Of a stretch of 64,000 nucleotides of DNA, positions 22,561-33,920 are shown in pieces. The DNA comes from Anthonomus grandis grandis (lineage: Eukaryota > Arthropoda > Insecta > Coleoptera > Curculionidae). The first letter of the stretch is position 1, and every line of letters starts with the position of its first letter. The stretch lies in assembly GCF_022605725.1 (NCBI RefSeq), contig NC_065567.1, positions 40,527,127 through 40,591,126 of the forward strand. Reading direction: 5' to 3'. The notes beneath the pieces are model-generated. The model made no database searches, was not told where the DNA came from, and saw only the letters and a list, made by a program, of their open reading frames with translations. A program made the translations under genes and the position numbers.

Positions 22561-23218
22561 CTGAAATAAAATAACATTATTAAAAAATTAAAGTTGATGA
22601 TGGTTGGCAAAAGACGAACCGTCGGACAAAAATTTTAAAAACTCTATCATGTAGCTTTTTAAAAGTGCCAATGAAAAAGTTTTATTACATTTTTAATATC
22701 TCTTAAAATAAAGTCACAAAAAAATAAAATTGTTGTAACAGTGCATATGTGGTTAAAATTTCGTAGATAAGTTGTGAAACACCCTGTATATTTATTAAAG
22801 ATGGAAAAAAGAGGAGTTTACTGTCCGCTTAGCTTTTTAATACCCTATCTTTTGGGATGCATGTCAAACAAATCTGTAAAAAATTTTGATAGGTCAAATC
22901 CTGCACGTCAAAAGATCGATAATAAAGAGCTATGATAGGAAAATAAACTCCAATTTTCCTATCTTTAAGAGAAATAGAACTAGAGTCTCTGAAAGTCATA
23001 AAAATTGTGATTTTTTCGACCCTGGTGTATCTTAAAAACAGTTAATGGCATCTATGTGATACACCCTGTATAAAAAAAAATATTGGAAAAAGTTCGCAAT
23101 CTAAAATAATATTTGACGTGTCCAAACGATTTCCCAAAGATACTCTAATTTAATTATTATCGAATAATATTCTATTAGGCTGTTACACATGCACTGTGTA
23201 AGGTGATTTTATACTTAC

Positions 23219-23359
23219 TCAAAGGAGTTTTATAAACAGCTCCAGAAGCTGTAGCAATAGATTTTGGTTGGGATTCACTTGACTCTTTTGATGGTTCATA
23301 GTTTTCAATCATATGCTGCGTTTTAGGGGTGTTTACTTGTTCCAATGATATCAATTCAC
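23219..23359 (-). pseudogene. P-element exon 2: linker
   Basis: A 141-base exon with acceptor ...CGATTTAG and donor GTAAGT. It codes a hydrophilic Ser/Glu/Lys-rich linker (LISLEQVNTPKTQHMIENYE at its start), as expected between THAP and the coiled-coil part. It has no known motif of its own; it is called by its intact splice sites and phase. Confidence 0.6.
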
Positions 23360-23603
23360 CTAAATCGTTGTAAAAAAACACATAAAATTAATTAACGTTA
23401 AATTTATCTGATGCATCTTATATGTACATAGAATTACATTCTAGCTGCTATATTTACATTATTTGACAGGTTGAAAGCCAGTTTTTGGTAGGTGACCAAA
23501 ACGAATTATAGATGAACGGAACATTACATTTAAATAAAGACATAAATTGACAATAATTCTTATTTTAAATCATGGTGAAATTTATATATTAAAAAAAACA
23601 TAC

Positions 23604-23901
23604 CGGCTTCTGCAGAGTTACTTGCATCAACTGCATTTAACTGTAAAGAAGGCCAAGCTTCTTGCTATAACAGTTTCCTCCCACAGTTCGGAACATAACA
23701 ATTTTGTTCAAAGTGCAAACTACAGACTCTTCGATTACTGTACAAAGTGTCAGGATTTAATATTGTAAGTTCTGGATTATTAATACGACTGAGCCAAACT
23801 TGTAACCGAGCTGGGTCCTGAGGAAATCGGTGCATAACACGTGAACCAGGACAACTGGGCACAGAACATTTTTTCTTTGAAGGCACATTTAAATAATCCA
23901 T
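23604..23901 (-). pseudogene. P-element exon 1: THAP domain
   Basis: Starts at an ATG (23901-23899) and reads CSVPSC, HRFPQDPARLQVW, then RRVCSLHF: the C2CH zinc-binding pattern (Cys-x4-Cys ... Cys-x2-His) and the HRFP and W positions of a THAP domain. This domain binds the transposon's own DNA. A TAG follows at 23664-23666, a codon that should be sense, since the frame continues open to the donor GTATGT at 23603. The neighbouring exon is in matching phase. Confidence 0.75.
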
Positions 23902-24670
23902 CCTTAATATCTCCGGTTCACCTTTAATAAAGAAAGAAATGTCATTTATTCATCAGAGGCTCTCTCAAAAAAAAATTAGTTAATGATACAAGGTGTTACA
24001 GAAAAACTACTTTTACAGTATTAGCCAAAGTATTTTGACACCTCAAAATTTTTAAAAAAAATTACTGCTGACCAGACTATCAAAGAATGAATTAATAGAG
24101 CATTTGGAAACTTCAGAAACTTCTCCGGCAGATTTTGGTGGGAATTGTTTCCATATTTTAGTAAAAAGTATGCATATACAGTGTGTCCCAAATGTAGGTA
24201 TATATGTACATATGTGGGTCTCGATGTGGGTATTTTTGAAACTTTAAGAGATAGAAAATTGGTTAAATAAGGAAAATTGGAGGGTATTAAATTGCCAATC
24301 CAATGCCGCTTTAAGAACAATTTTATCTTTTTTGAGTTATTTAAAAAAAAAAAAAAAGTTGCATTTTCAAAAAAGTATGCTGTATTTTTTTTATTTCGAA
24401 ATATTTGTAAAATCTGTAAAAACTTTATTAGGGCAACTTTTTAAGGGCAATGCATCCCTGTATTAAAATTTTAATTTCGACGTTTCAATTTTGAGATATA
24501 CCATCATCAACTTCTTTTTTTTGCTTTAAAATAATGTAATCCTTTTTATTTGGGCGTCCATTGGGTGTGTTCTTTTGTTTTTTTCTCAACAAAAAATTAT
24601 TAAAAATGTAGCTTAAAGTCATTAAAGTGTAATTTCATCATATAGGCAGAAGCTTTTTTGTTGTTTTATT
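23902..24670. other. Spacer with mariner-type end remnants
   Basis: No gene. TACAGTGTGTCCCAAATG-like text at about 24177 is a usual tip of mariner/Tc1 inverted repeats, and the following 24190-24330 may be an arm of such an element. The partner arm was not found. Several T and A homopolymers are present. Confidence 0.3.
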
Positions 24671-25347
24671 GTGTGGTTTCAGATCCCTAGGATGGGGTAA
24701 GTGCAATTTTTTTATCAAATAGTTTTCACCATGTTGTAGGTCACCTAAAATTGTTGTTTACCATTTTAAAACTGCCCTAATAATGTCATCACCAGGAAAA
24801 TTAATTTTTAAATGCAAGGCACCCACTTGTTCTAATACATACTATTGTCCTATTGAAGATTCATACAAAAATAACATTTTCTTTAAATTTCCTGAAAGTG
24901 ACATTATTAGGAGGTCCCAATATTAATTCTGTGCTCATAGGGTAAAAGAGCTTAAGTCTAAATTCACTTAACTGAGATATTTGCAATTTTGAATTTGGCA
25001 ACATTTTTATCATCATTTTTTTTTTATCATTTGTGTAAGAATAAGCACATAATTTTTTCAGATAACTTAAAATATTACTCTCTACATACTTAATAATAAA
25101 AATTAAAAGTTATGTTAAAAGTGGTTTTTGACTGACTTAAGCGCTAATGTCCGGAGTATTTTTTAAACTTAAGCACTTTTGCTCATAAACTAAATTAAAA
25201 GACATATCAACTTTTAAACTTTATTTAAAGTTTTTTTTTTAAACATATCAAAATATCGTAAAGAGTTCTCCTAACATCCTAAAACCTCCTAATAATATAT
25301 TCTGCGACGCAATATTAAGATGAAATATATGAAAATTGACCAATACA

Positions 25348-27326
25348 CTACTCATCTTCTTCAGAACCATCAGACCCATTTTTTTGTGCTGAAGAGGTGG
25401 GTGGGTTTTTGTAATAATCATGAAATACAGGATCTATCAAATGTAAGACACTTAACAAATTTTTCTTTTTCTCTTTAGATATTGGTAAAAATGCTGTGTA
25501 TTGGGGTTGAGGTACTAAATCCGGGTTATTTTGCCGCCTTCGTAGATAAGAAATACTTTTAAAAGGTTCATCTATGTCAACAGAGGTTTTATATTGCATT
25601 ACGCCAATCTGATCTTTTGTCAATCTCAACCACTGAACATCGTGCCATATAAACTTTTCGTTTTCAGAATTTCGGGTTTTAACTTGAAGCTTTTGATTGT
25701 AAAGGGCCTTAAAATCATAAAAATCTGCTTGCAGCATCTCAGTGACTAAAAATGTTCCCTTCTTCCCGACAGAACGGATTAGCTGAGCCCAATCACGTGG
25801 GTGGTGAATTCTCATATCCGTCCTTTTTTTTTCTTTTCAATCATAGCATGTGCGGTGTCACATTCCATATGGGCGTGTCCACTTAGCATAAATTTATGGT
25901 CAATTACTTTAAGAAAGGGGTGCTGCTGCAGAACTGAGAAACACATAGCAGCTATGTGCGAATTTCGGTTTTGCCCTGTACATGTATCTGAATACATGAC
26001 AACATGGGAAATATGTTCAGGCAAAGCCATAAAATATTTATATAAACAGGAACCTATCTGATTTGCCCCTCGGCCAGCTATGGTTTCGTCTCACAAAAAA
26101 TTGTGTGCAATACTTTCTGTCCCTTCGTAAATTGTCAAATTATAAACGGATAACTGACGTTTGTAGAACATAATACTTGTTTGAATGTGGGGAGTTGCTA
26201 GAACTTGCTGAAGATCAAACGATATCATCTTTGTGGATTTGTTTATTTTCGCTTCCCCTTTGTCTTGGGATTTAGCTAGATAATGCTTATCAGCTATATC
26301 CTTATGTTTATTCCATTCAGTTTGAATGACCTCCCGATCTTCATTACTGGTAGCTATTTTTAGTTTTAAACAATAAGTGTCACATGTATTGCACGTATCA
26401 TTGTGTGGCAACTTAAAAGACAAATTCATATCGTTAAAAATCTGTCTGTAGATATCATACGATACAGGAGTAGTAGTTTGCTCTTTGTATAAAGAATACA
26501 TCAAACGAACATTTAAATTTGCTGCCAGATATTGATTTAAAAGAATTTATATGATCAATGACTAGACTTCTTCGTTCATCTGATGTTTTTGAAATTGGCG
26601 GATTAATACCCCTTCGGTCCATTTCTGCTATTCCTGCATAATGATGCAGGAATAGCAGATATAATGTTAGCTTCAAGATATAATGTTAGCTTCAAGATCA
26701 GTAAATGTACTGATCTTGAAGCTAACATATACTTTATAAATCCGTCGGTGACATCAAATGTCTTTTGAAAACAAGTTTTGCAAATGGGTTGCAAATCGCC
26801 GTTGACTTTTAAATTATACACGTTACTTAGAGTACGATTTCTTAGAGGTCCGTTCTGATGTCGCAATCTCTGAGTTGCTTTAGGGCCAGATGTTATCAAG
26901 CCGCTGAGATAATCAGATCTTCTGTTTCTACTATTCATTGACCAAAATGAGTCAAACAATCCTTTTCTTAAATTGTAATCAAACCGATTCTTACACTTTC
27001 GCCGACAATCCGGAATCTTTTCTCAGATATCATTTTCCCAGTTTCAGTTACGTACGACTGACCTGAGTTTCTTTTATCCTTTCTCTCTTTTCTAATCTTT
27101 CGGCATCGTTTACTTAATACAGCAAAAGGCTGCGGATGATTATCGCCTGCGGAGTTCTGATTATTTATTTTAGTTTTTTTCGGAGGTATGATATGCTCTT
27201 CTGAATCGCGATCTGAATCCGTTTCTATTGGAGGTATAAAATCAGGATCATTGAGTTGATCATCACCGATAAAAGGGTCTTCTTCAGCGTCAGAATGATC
27301 AAGAAATCGACAGACTGGAGTCATTT
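25348..27326 (-). pseudogene. Exon 6 of the GQNRN gene: catalytic region
   Basis: In order on the minus strand: acidic and then basic segment with RKERKDKRNSGQSYV; a Cys-containing piece PDCRRKC after a shift; NVYNLKVNG and ICKTCFQKTF; the hairpin insertion; GIAEMDRRG; DTCNTCDTYCLKL, likely zinc-binding; MISFDLQQVLATPH and FYKRQLSVYNLTI; DET after the stop; VVMYSDTCTGQNRN, the most conserved block with a probable catalytic Asp; HKFMLSGHAHMECD with a further acidic residue; HHPRDWAQLI; and an acidic tail to the stop at 25348. This block order is shared by a large family of insect transposon proteins. Confidence 0.65.
26624..26728. repeat. Two back-to-back perfect hairpins in exon 6
   Basis: Hairpin 1 has 16-bp arms 26624-26639 and 26644-26659; hairpin 2 has 21-bp arms 26683-26703 and 26708-26728. 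Both have the same four-base loop AATG. Between them a 19-bp unit (26658-26676) is repeated directly at 26677-26695 and overlaps the arm of hairpin 2. The outer arms continue the exon's coding text, so the inner arms are inverted local copies inserted during repair. Confidence 0.85.
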
Positions 27327-27379
27327 CTAAAAAAAAATTTAAATTGTTGTAAAACTCTGTTAAAAGAAAAGTTTCTTAC

Positions 27380-28623
27380 GAGAATTACGGTGGAGTAGAT
27401 TTAAATGAAGTTGCGGATCGTTCTGTTCTCTTGATGATATTGGTTCGGTCTCGGGCTGTATAACCAATTCACAACTTTCTACAAACAATTTTAATGCACG
27501 CTTAAAAATTCTAAGGTAAGTAAAAGGGAATATAAAATATACACTTACCATATGTATTTTGAAAATCTGTGGCCCCATAGGGAAGGTCAGTTTTGTTAGT
27601 GGTCACCATTGTTGCATCAATAATAGTAATTGGCAGACTTTCAATATGTATATTGTTGTCTACTGTTGCGACTCTTTCTGCTTCAGGCTGTTCAACAAAG
27701 ATTCTGTTTTCTGGAAAAAATTATATTGATGTAGGTAAAAAAAGGCAACAAAGTTAAGGTCAAAAAGCCATGGGTATTTTATTTTATGCCACTTGTGCAA
27801 TAGCCTGCAATACAATTAATCCAAGAAGCAGGTGACTCCATTACTATTGGTAAAATAGATCTTTTCCAGGTGGTACAAAATAGAAAACCAACGACGCCAG
27901 CTATATACATGTCAGTATTTTACTAACAAAATACAAAATACTCTCACCATAATAATCTTGAAATTCTGATACCCCATAAGTCAGATCAGATTTATTTTTG
28001 TTCATAGTTTTTACTTCAGTAATGATAATTGGCATATCAAGGGTAATTTCTTCTAAAACAGTCTCTTCTGTTACTGGTTCTAAAATTAGAATAATCTGCT
28101 TATTTTAACCATTAAAAATAATAATTGGACATACCATCGCTTCTTAAAGACTCAAATTCAATATAATCGTTGCCTGATCCATTTGGAATGTCAAACAACT
28201 TTTCAACAGCTATTACCTTAGGTATTGTGGTCTCTGCAGCTTCAAGCAAAGTCATATCTATTTAAAATAATACAATTTTATTGCAGTTTCTTGTTTTTTA
28301 ATGTGTGTAAGATATTTTCATGTAAAGTAAATTCAGTCAGATAAACCGCAGTTATAGAAAAACAATAGAAACATTGTTTTTGTTTAAATATTAGAACACG
28401 ACCTAATCCGCATTTAAAATAAAAATATTTTCACGAATCTTTAATTTAAATTGCGCCAACTACAGTAAAAATGTTTCAATAAAAAAATAAAACTATGCAC
28501 ACTTAACCTAAAAATTTTACGGTAATTATTATCTTAATATTATTCCTTACCTTTTCCGTGATCCTTGTCTGTCTTCTCGACGTTTAAAGTCCTGGCAACT
28601 ATTTTCTTGCCTCTCGTACACAT
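27380..28623 (-). pseudogene. Leader exons 1-5 of the GQNRN gene
   Basis: Exon 1 (73 bp) is basic. Exons 2, 3 and 4 (123, 132, 162 bp) share one plan: an acidic opening, an aliphatic IxxxPxxI-type stretch and an end of the form YGxxxFQxxYG or a relative, all with the same phase. Exon 3 has LDMPIIITE ... LTYGVSEFQDYYG and exon 4 has SLPITIIDA ... LPYGATDFQNTYG; exon 2 is a more distant version. They look like serially duplicated exons. Exon 5 (99 bp) is polar. No known domain is recognised in any of them. Confidence 0.6.
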
Positions 28624-29156
28624 AATTAACACAAAAAAAGCTAACAATACGTATAAACAGCCAATAAACAAATTGCTTGAAACACAACGTTTCACTCTGC
28701 TCAACTAAAATCGCGTTTTTTTATCTCTCAAAACAGCTTAATTCTGCATACGCACTTACACGCGGTGCACTTTATAAATGGCTATAACTGCTTAAGTCGA
28801 CAAAGGCTCAAATATCCATGTGTTTATCTGGAGTAAAACTGCTTAAGTCAAAATAGGTTGTTATTTCCCCACATAAAACGTACTTTTTAGTGCGAAATGC
28901 ATTATAAGAATACTTAGGAGTATTTACACGCATATTTTTCCTGTGTATTTTTGTTCTTAAGTATTTTTATGACATTTTACTCAAAACCAATAGGAGTTAA
29001 TATGTTATGTTCAAGTTAAATAAATCATGTGTTTGTAAATAAACGACTTAGGAACTTTAACCCTTTGAAAAAAAAAAATTGGTATATAACCATGACATAA
29101 TCCCATTTTCTCAAAAAACTGACTTAAGCAGTTTTACCCTCTGACCACAGAATTAT

Positions 29157-30050
29157 TATCAAAATTTAGTATATTGAGTCAAATTTCTGAAACAAGGGTT
29201 AAAAATCTTACTCCTAGAAAAAAAAAATTATTATCTAAACAAAACCCAAAGCAAAAGAATCTGCAAATTAAAAAGCAAACCGTTTTCGAGCAAACAAAAA
29301 TTGAAAGCAGCATATCAGTTGTCAAAAACCCAAGTTTTTAAAGAATTAGAGCAAAATATGGATTGTTCAGTAGCCTCTTTTTTTCAAAATTGCTTTACAA
29401 ATTTAAAAACAAAAAGACCAACATGGACAACCAAAGATAAGGTATATGCCCTAGCACTCTACAAAAGAGGTCCAAAATCATACAGGTTTTTAAAAAGCAG
29501 TCTAGCTTTACCACGTAAATCCACCCTACAAAAACTTTTAAAAAGTGCACCCTTTGAAGCGGGCATTAATGATAAGCTTTTTGGTAAATTAAAATTAAGA
29601 GTGAATAAAATGAAAGCAATTGACAGGTATTGCTCATTAATTTTTGATGAAATTTCACTGTCAGAACAATTAATGTACAATCGGTTATATGATATGGTTG
29701 ATGGCTATGTAGACCTAGGGCCCATGGGTAGAAGAAATCAGTTTGCAAATCATGCTTTAGTTTTTATGGTCAATGGCCTCCACAAAACTTGGAAGCAACC
29801 AATTGCATATTTTTTTACTAGGGACTTACTTGCAATAGAATTGAAAGTTTTAATAAAACAGTTGATTGCCAAAATTGAGGAAACTGGACTTACAGTTTTA
29901 TGTACAGTATGTGACCAGGCATCTGATAATCTCTCTACCATAAAACAACTTTCAAAAGAAAATACTCGACCGGGTCCATACTTTTATATAAACAACCATA
30001 GGGTTTTTACTCTTTTTGATTATTGCTTTATTAACTGCTCTATCTTTTAG
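29157..30050 (+). pseudogene. P-element transposase fragment, third copy
   Basis: From about 29157 one frame reads KNLTPRKKKLL and a basic linker; a shift near 29300 leads into a 249-codon frame with WTTKDKVYALALYKRGPKSY and LALPRKSTLQKLL (helix-turn-helix part), LIFDEISLSEQLMYN (catalytic Asp), GYVDLGPMG, ANHALVFMVNGLHKTWKQP, and LCTVCDQASDN. It stops soon after VFTLFD, exactly before the DPPHL-type block, where unrelated sequence begins, so it is 3' truncated. It has no THAP exon nearby. It is clearly a different subfamily from the 20-24 kb copy, since the shared blocks differ at many residues. Confidence 0.75.
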
Positions 30051-30947
30051 CTATAAATTAAAATAATATTTAGTCTGGCAATTACATAATATATACTTCA
30101 TCATATTCAAATATATTTTTTTTTAATCAAAACTTTTTTAGATAACAATATGAATACAAAATTCTTTTAAAACTCCCTGATCAATTCAAAACATTTTATA
30201 TATATTGTATATAGTAGTTTTTTTAACATAGTTTTTTTAAACTTTTTTTACTAGGTCTGACGAAAGGTATCATCAGTGCTTTGCTGCTAGGAAGTACAAA
30301 TACACAGTACAAGTACAAAAGCACAATAAGTGAAACAACTTCCATTCCACCAGGTCACTACTCAAGGAGGTACCTCACCTCGATAAGATGGGAGTAAGAT
30401 CCAGGGATGCTCATTGAATATTTAAGAAAAAGGACCGATGACATCTAGAATTAAGGGTATACATCAGTGTCAACTAATTTTTAATATCATACTCTCCATA
30501 AAGAATATTTTAATTACAGGGTTAGTTTTTATATATTACCACGCCCCTAACATTTTCGGGTACCCTCTGTACAAAAAAGTAGGTAGTAAACGTAAAATTT
30601 TTAGGGCATATTTTTGAGAATTATAGTTCTTATGTCTAAAAATAGTTAATTTATAAATTTGATAAATTGTAATTTTTGTATCATATCCTCAAAATGTAAA
30701 ATGTAAAAAGCAAAATACATACCATGGACAGTGTTGTGCTAAAGCAGCACAAAAACAAATTGTATCAGGATCCCTTTTAAGACAATAAATTATATTTATT
30801 TATAACTTACTTTACAATTGACTTAAATTCTACCCCTACCCTTGTTAATTTGTTGATAACAGTGAAATTAACATTGTTAGTATCGAGCATTTAATTCTCA
30901 AAATAGGACTAAATATATTATACTTAATCTCTAAAATATTGTCTTAC
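30051..30947. other. AT-rich spacer, no gene seen
   Basis: A slightly GC-richer stretch at about 30255-30470 may be a short interspersed element, but I find no promoter boxes or tail to prove it. Confidence 0.3.
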
Positions 30948-31285
30948 ATAATTGACCCATTAAATCTTTTTTTGATAGCGTATTGGGCTGTAAAATCTCT
31001 TTCATATTCTCTAAAAATCAGTGAAAATGTGCAATTAACAATTTATTTTTTTGAAGGGCCTAGAAACTTAACAGCTTAAAAGTAAATTTGATGAATTTAA
31101 TGTCAAAACATTAACGTATTCAATTAAAAAATGTATAAAATAAACTTAAATTACAAACATTATCACTCTTAGCCTCTTCAAAAATTAAATTAATACACTT
31201 GCACTATTTCATAATTTTTTAGAGTTTGTGATCGAGATTCACAGCCTTTACGCTGTTAAAAATTGATTTAATGGGTCAATAATTT
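30948..31285. mobile_element. Possible MITE with 19-bp inverted ends
   Basis: ATAATTGACCCATTAAATC-type sequence at about 30948-30966 is complementary to GATTTAATGGGTCAATAATT at about 31265-31284. The 300 bases between have no open frame. Both ends are AT-rich, so a chance match is not excluded. Confidence 0.4.
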
Positions 31286-31317
31286 TAAATTTTGCGCCAT
31301 TCTAAAATTTTGAATAG

Positions 31318-31410
31318 CCGAACTAAAATCTGCCTTTCATTTCTATGACGGATCGGTATTACAGTAGACTATTTTACCGACTGTGACAAATGTCAATTAT
31401 TTTAGTTCGG
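31318..31410. repeat. 12-bp perfect inverted repeat
   Basis: CCGAACTAAAAT (31318-31329) and ATTTTAGTTCGG (31399-31410) bracket 69 bases. It could be a tiny fold-back element. It adjoins the MITE-like unit above. Confidence 0.45.
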
Positions 31411-32326
31411 TTAGACCGCAACCGTACGCTGCAATCGAGTTTAGGGTAAAGATGATGCCTACTTGTCACTATGGGATTGAACCTTCTCATACTTTTAATT
31501 ACTCTATGGTTGCATTGCAAGTTGATGCGTTAACTGACGAGTGATGAGATATATTTAAATAGAATTTTATTTTATTTAAAAAAAAAAAAACAATATACTT
31601 TCATTTTAGACATACCCACATTTAATTTAAATCGTTAATTTTAAATGTTGAGAAAAAATAAAAATATTGCATCTCAGACATCCCTCATCACTTTAATCAA
31701 GAATTAACACATCAACTAAAATATTATTTAATTTAAATTTGGTTCTCAAGACATTGCTTATTTAAGATATTTAGCTATAGATACTTACCAAGAATTATAA
31801 ATTGGCCCGATAGATATGGGACTACATTTTAAATTAAAAAAAACAAAACTAAATTGTCTTTTAAATGTTTTATTTTAAGATAAATTAAAATAAATTTAAC
31901 AAAGGGTTTTAAAAAGGGCATAAAAAAGTTACAATATATTCTAAATGAAATACTGCAAACTGTAAGTATGGTATTAATAACACATTTTATGTAAAAAATA
32001 GAATTGTTGCAGATATAAAGCATATTTTAACTGAAAATCCTAACTTCTGGAGTTTCAGAAAGAAATTACCTGCTTTTTTTCGTTTTCATAAGTAAAAAAC
32101 ATGATAAGAAATATGTAACAAACATACCTAAATAAAAAATAAAACATATATATATTTATTAACCATCTATACAATTGCAATAAAATAATATATATCCAGA
32201 AATTATGGAAAACAAAATATAAGCTCTTATAAAGACAGAAACTGAACCTATCTCTTGAAATAAATCTGGCTTTTCATTGTAAATAAGTTAATTAATAATG
32301 ACTAGATATAACACAAATACATATGT
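31411..32326. other. AT-rich spacer, no gene seen
   Basis: Short A/T homopolymers only; no coding frame or repeat partner recognised. Confidence 0.3.
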
Positions 32327-33920
32327 ACAAGTTAATATGCATGTTTTTTTCCATTTTATTTTTTTAGTATAAGCAAATAAAAACAAAATATGACTTTTGA
32401 TTAGTCACAATCGGGTAAAGATGTCACAAGTCAGTGGGGTTGTCTCCAGTAAGTATGCAACATGAAACATAAGAAAACAGATTAAGACAGTGTATTGTGT
32501 ATACTATATTATATATTCTATCGGGTTAAAATTAAATCTCCTAAAAGTATTTCATCCCAATGATCCAAAATACATAAGTTTTCATTATTAGTAAGTATTG
32601 ATTATCACATTAGTTATGATTACAATAATTAAGGTTCTATAAAACTCTTCTTATAAATATTAGTTCTTATAAATAATACCATAAAGGATTTGATATTAGT
32701 CCATAATTTTACTTTAAGCTAATAATATGAATTTTATTATGGGTCAGTAAAAATAAAATAGGACTGTAAAAAGCATAGCATTTACTATCAAAATGTCTCA
32801 GGTAATTTAGGTATTTTAAAAAATAAGATATTACATACTAAAATCTTAGCTAAAAAGTTAAAAAACAAAATTATTCTGATTGTGTAGGTGTAGGATCATG
32901 AGTATTAAATGAGGATATTCAGGATTTTTGTTTTTTTAAAGGCATTTTAGATTGTCAAATATTTTTCTGTTTTTTAGAATGACCAACACTTAAAGATTGT
33001 TGTTGTGGTTTTGAAGTTGGCTTTTGATTTTATACTTTAAATATTTATAAACCAACCAAAACTTTTTCTCTAAATTGACTAAATGACCATGGCTATTCAT
33101 CCATAAATGTGTATAACTTAAGGTGGATTAAGTCGATTAGGGAAATCAGTTTTTGAGAAGTATATGTCAATTTGTTTTCGTTAAATTGAACAAATAGGTA
33201 TTGCATTTATACTCCATGTGAATATCATTTCTACTTAAGAACCAGAGAAGTGTTTGGAGCAAACATTTTTAGTCGGACTTACATGACAGACAAGATTTTT
33301 GTAAGGATGGATTCAATGGCAATTAAAAAAAATTATGATTTCTGTGAGTGTCTGGGCAATTCCTAATATATAAACTAGTGAATAAAGAATATTTGTATGA
33401 ATTCCTTAATCTAGATGAAGACAAGGAAAAGGAAATACTTCATATTTTCCCAGTGAAGGTTCAAGAATTAAAACTGAATTGTAAAAAAAAGTTAAATTGA
33501 GAACAGTGACATAGATATGTCCAAAATAGGATTAAATCTATAATTATATCCTGAAAAATGATAATACATCCAAGATCCACCTAAACATTATTAGAAAACA
33601 CTTAGGTATGTCATAATTGAAATTTACCTGTCTCCTGCTCTATGTAGTTGCATGATGATTCGATGTTGGCACGTTTGTAAAATAATGTATCAACCCAGAA
33701 CTCAAAAAAACTACAAAAAGCTATAAAATTACTTAAAAACTTTAAATTGGAAGAAAATCATGAGGCTTGGCTTGTTTTCCACCCAAAGAAAACTTAAAAA
33801 AGACAATCGTCAAATACGACAGTTAAAATGTCACTATTGTCATATTTGATGTACGTCAAAAAGTAGACAATCAGAATCAATCGGCCATCTTCGGTGGCGC
33901 GGCGGAATGCGCCACATTCA
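32327..33920. repeat. Dispersed repeat of unknown family, longer copy
   Basis: Blocks of this segment recur in the same order at 36585-37430: AATATGCATGTTTTTT, GAAGATGTCACA-GCCAGTGGGGTT-TCTC with AAGTATG-AACATGAAACATAA, AAGGATGGATTC, and GGCTTGGCTTGTTTTCCAC through the CATATTTGA-TACG and CGGCCATCTT blocks (33765-33905). The two copies differ by large insertions or deletions. There is no clear coding frame in this copy. Confidence 0.6.

Larger units (their letters stand above)
20113..23901 (-). pseudogene. P-element (THAP-type) transposase gene, five exons
   Basis: Nearly complete minus-strand gene for a P-type transposase, a GTP-dependent cut-and-paste enzyme with an N-terminal THAP DNA-binding domain. 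The exons are 23901-23604, 23359-23219, 22560-21857, 21800-21358 and 21269-20113. All introns have GT...AG ends (244, 658, 56 and 88 bp) and all joins keep phase. Two defects were seen: an in-frame TAG in exon 1 (23664-23666) directly after the THAP domain, and a one-base shift in exon 4 near 21452 within a T run. Terminal repeats were not found. The order and spacing of domains fit a full-length copy that died recently compared with its neighbours. Confidence 0.8.
25348..28623 (-). pseudogene. Six-exon GQNRN-type transposase gene, degraded
   Basis: Exons at 28623-28551, 28257-28135, 28079-27948, 27710-27549, 27478-27380 and 27326-25348. Each intron is GT...AG and each join keeps the reading phase, starting from an ATG with MCTRGKKIVARTLNVEK. 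The product looks like a cut-and-paste transposase: an acidic variable N-terminus, a Cys-rich middle and an RNase-H-like core. Five defects were seen in exon 6: shifts near 27015, 26510 and 25810, a hairpin insertion at 26624-26728, and a TGA in place of the Trp of a conserved WDE block (about 26094). Splice sites and upstream exons are clean, which suggests loss of function without much rearrangement. Confidence 0.65.
24671..29152 (-). mobile_element. DNA-transposon-like unit with GQNRN transposase gene
   Basis: A minus-strand, six-exon transposase-like gene (28623-25348) is framed by flanks that share a motif built on CTTAAG, often GACTTAAGC or its complement: at about 24951, 25134 and 25161 on one side and about 28791, 28849, 28975 and 29123 on the other. 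The proposed tips, TGTGGTTTCAGA... at 24672 and its loose complement ...CTCTGACCACA ending near 29152, are only partly alike, so the borders are tentative. The superfamily is not settled: the protein belongs to a widespread insect family that I know by its motifs but cannot name surely. Confidence 0.45.

Noticed and set aside
22770..23070. Two ACACCCTGTATA blocks in P-element intron 2 as ends of a mariner insertion
   Set aside because: They are in direct rather than inverted orientation and no arms or transposase text link them. The large size of this intron is still unexplained.
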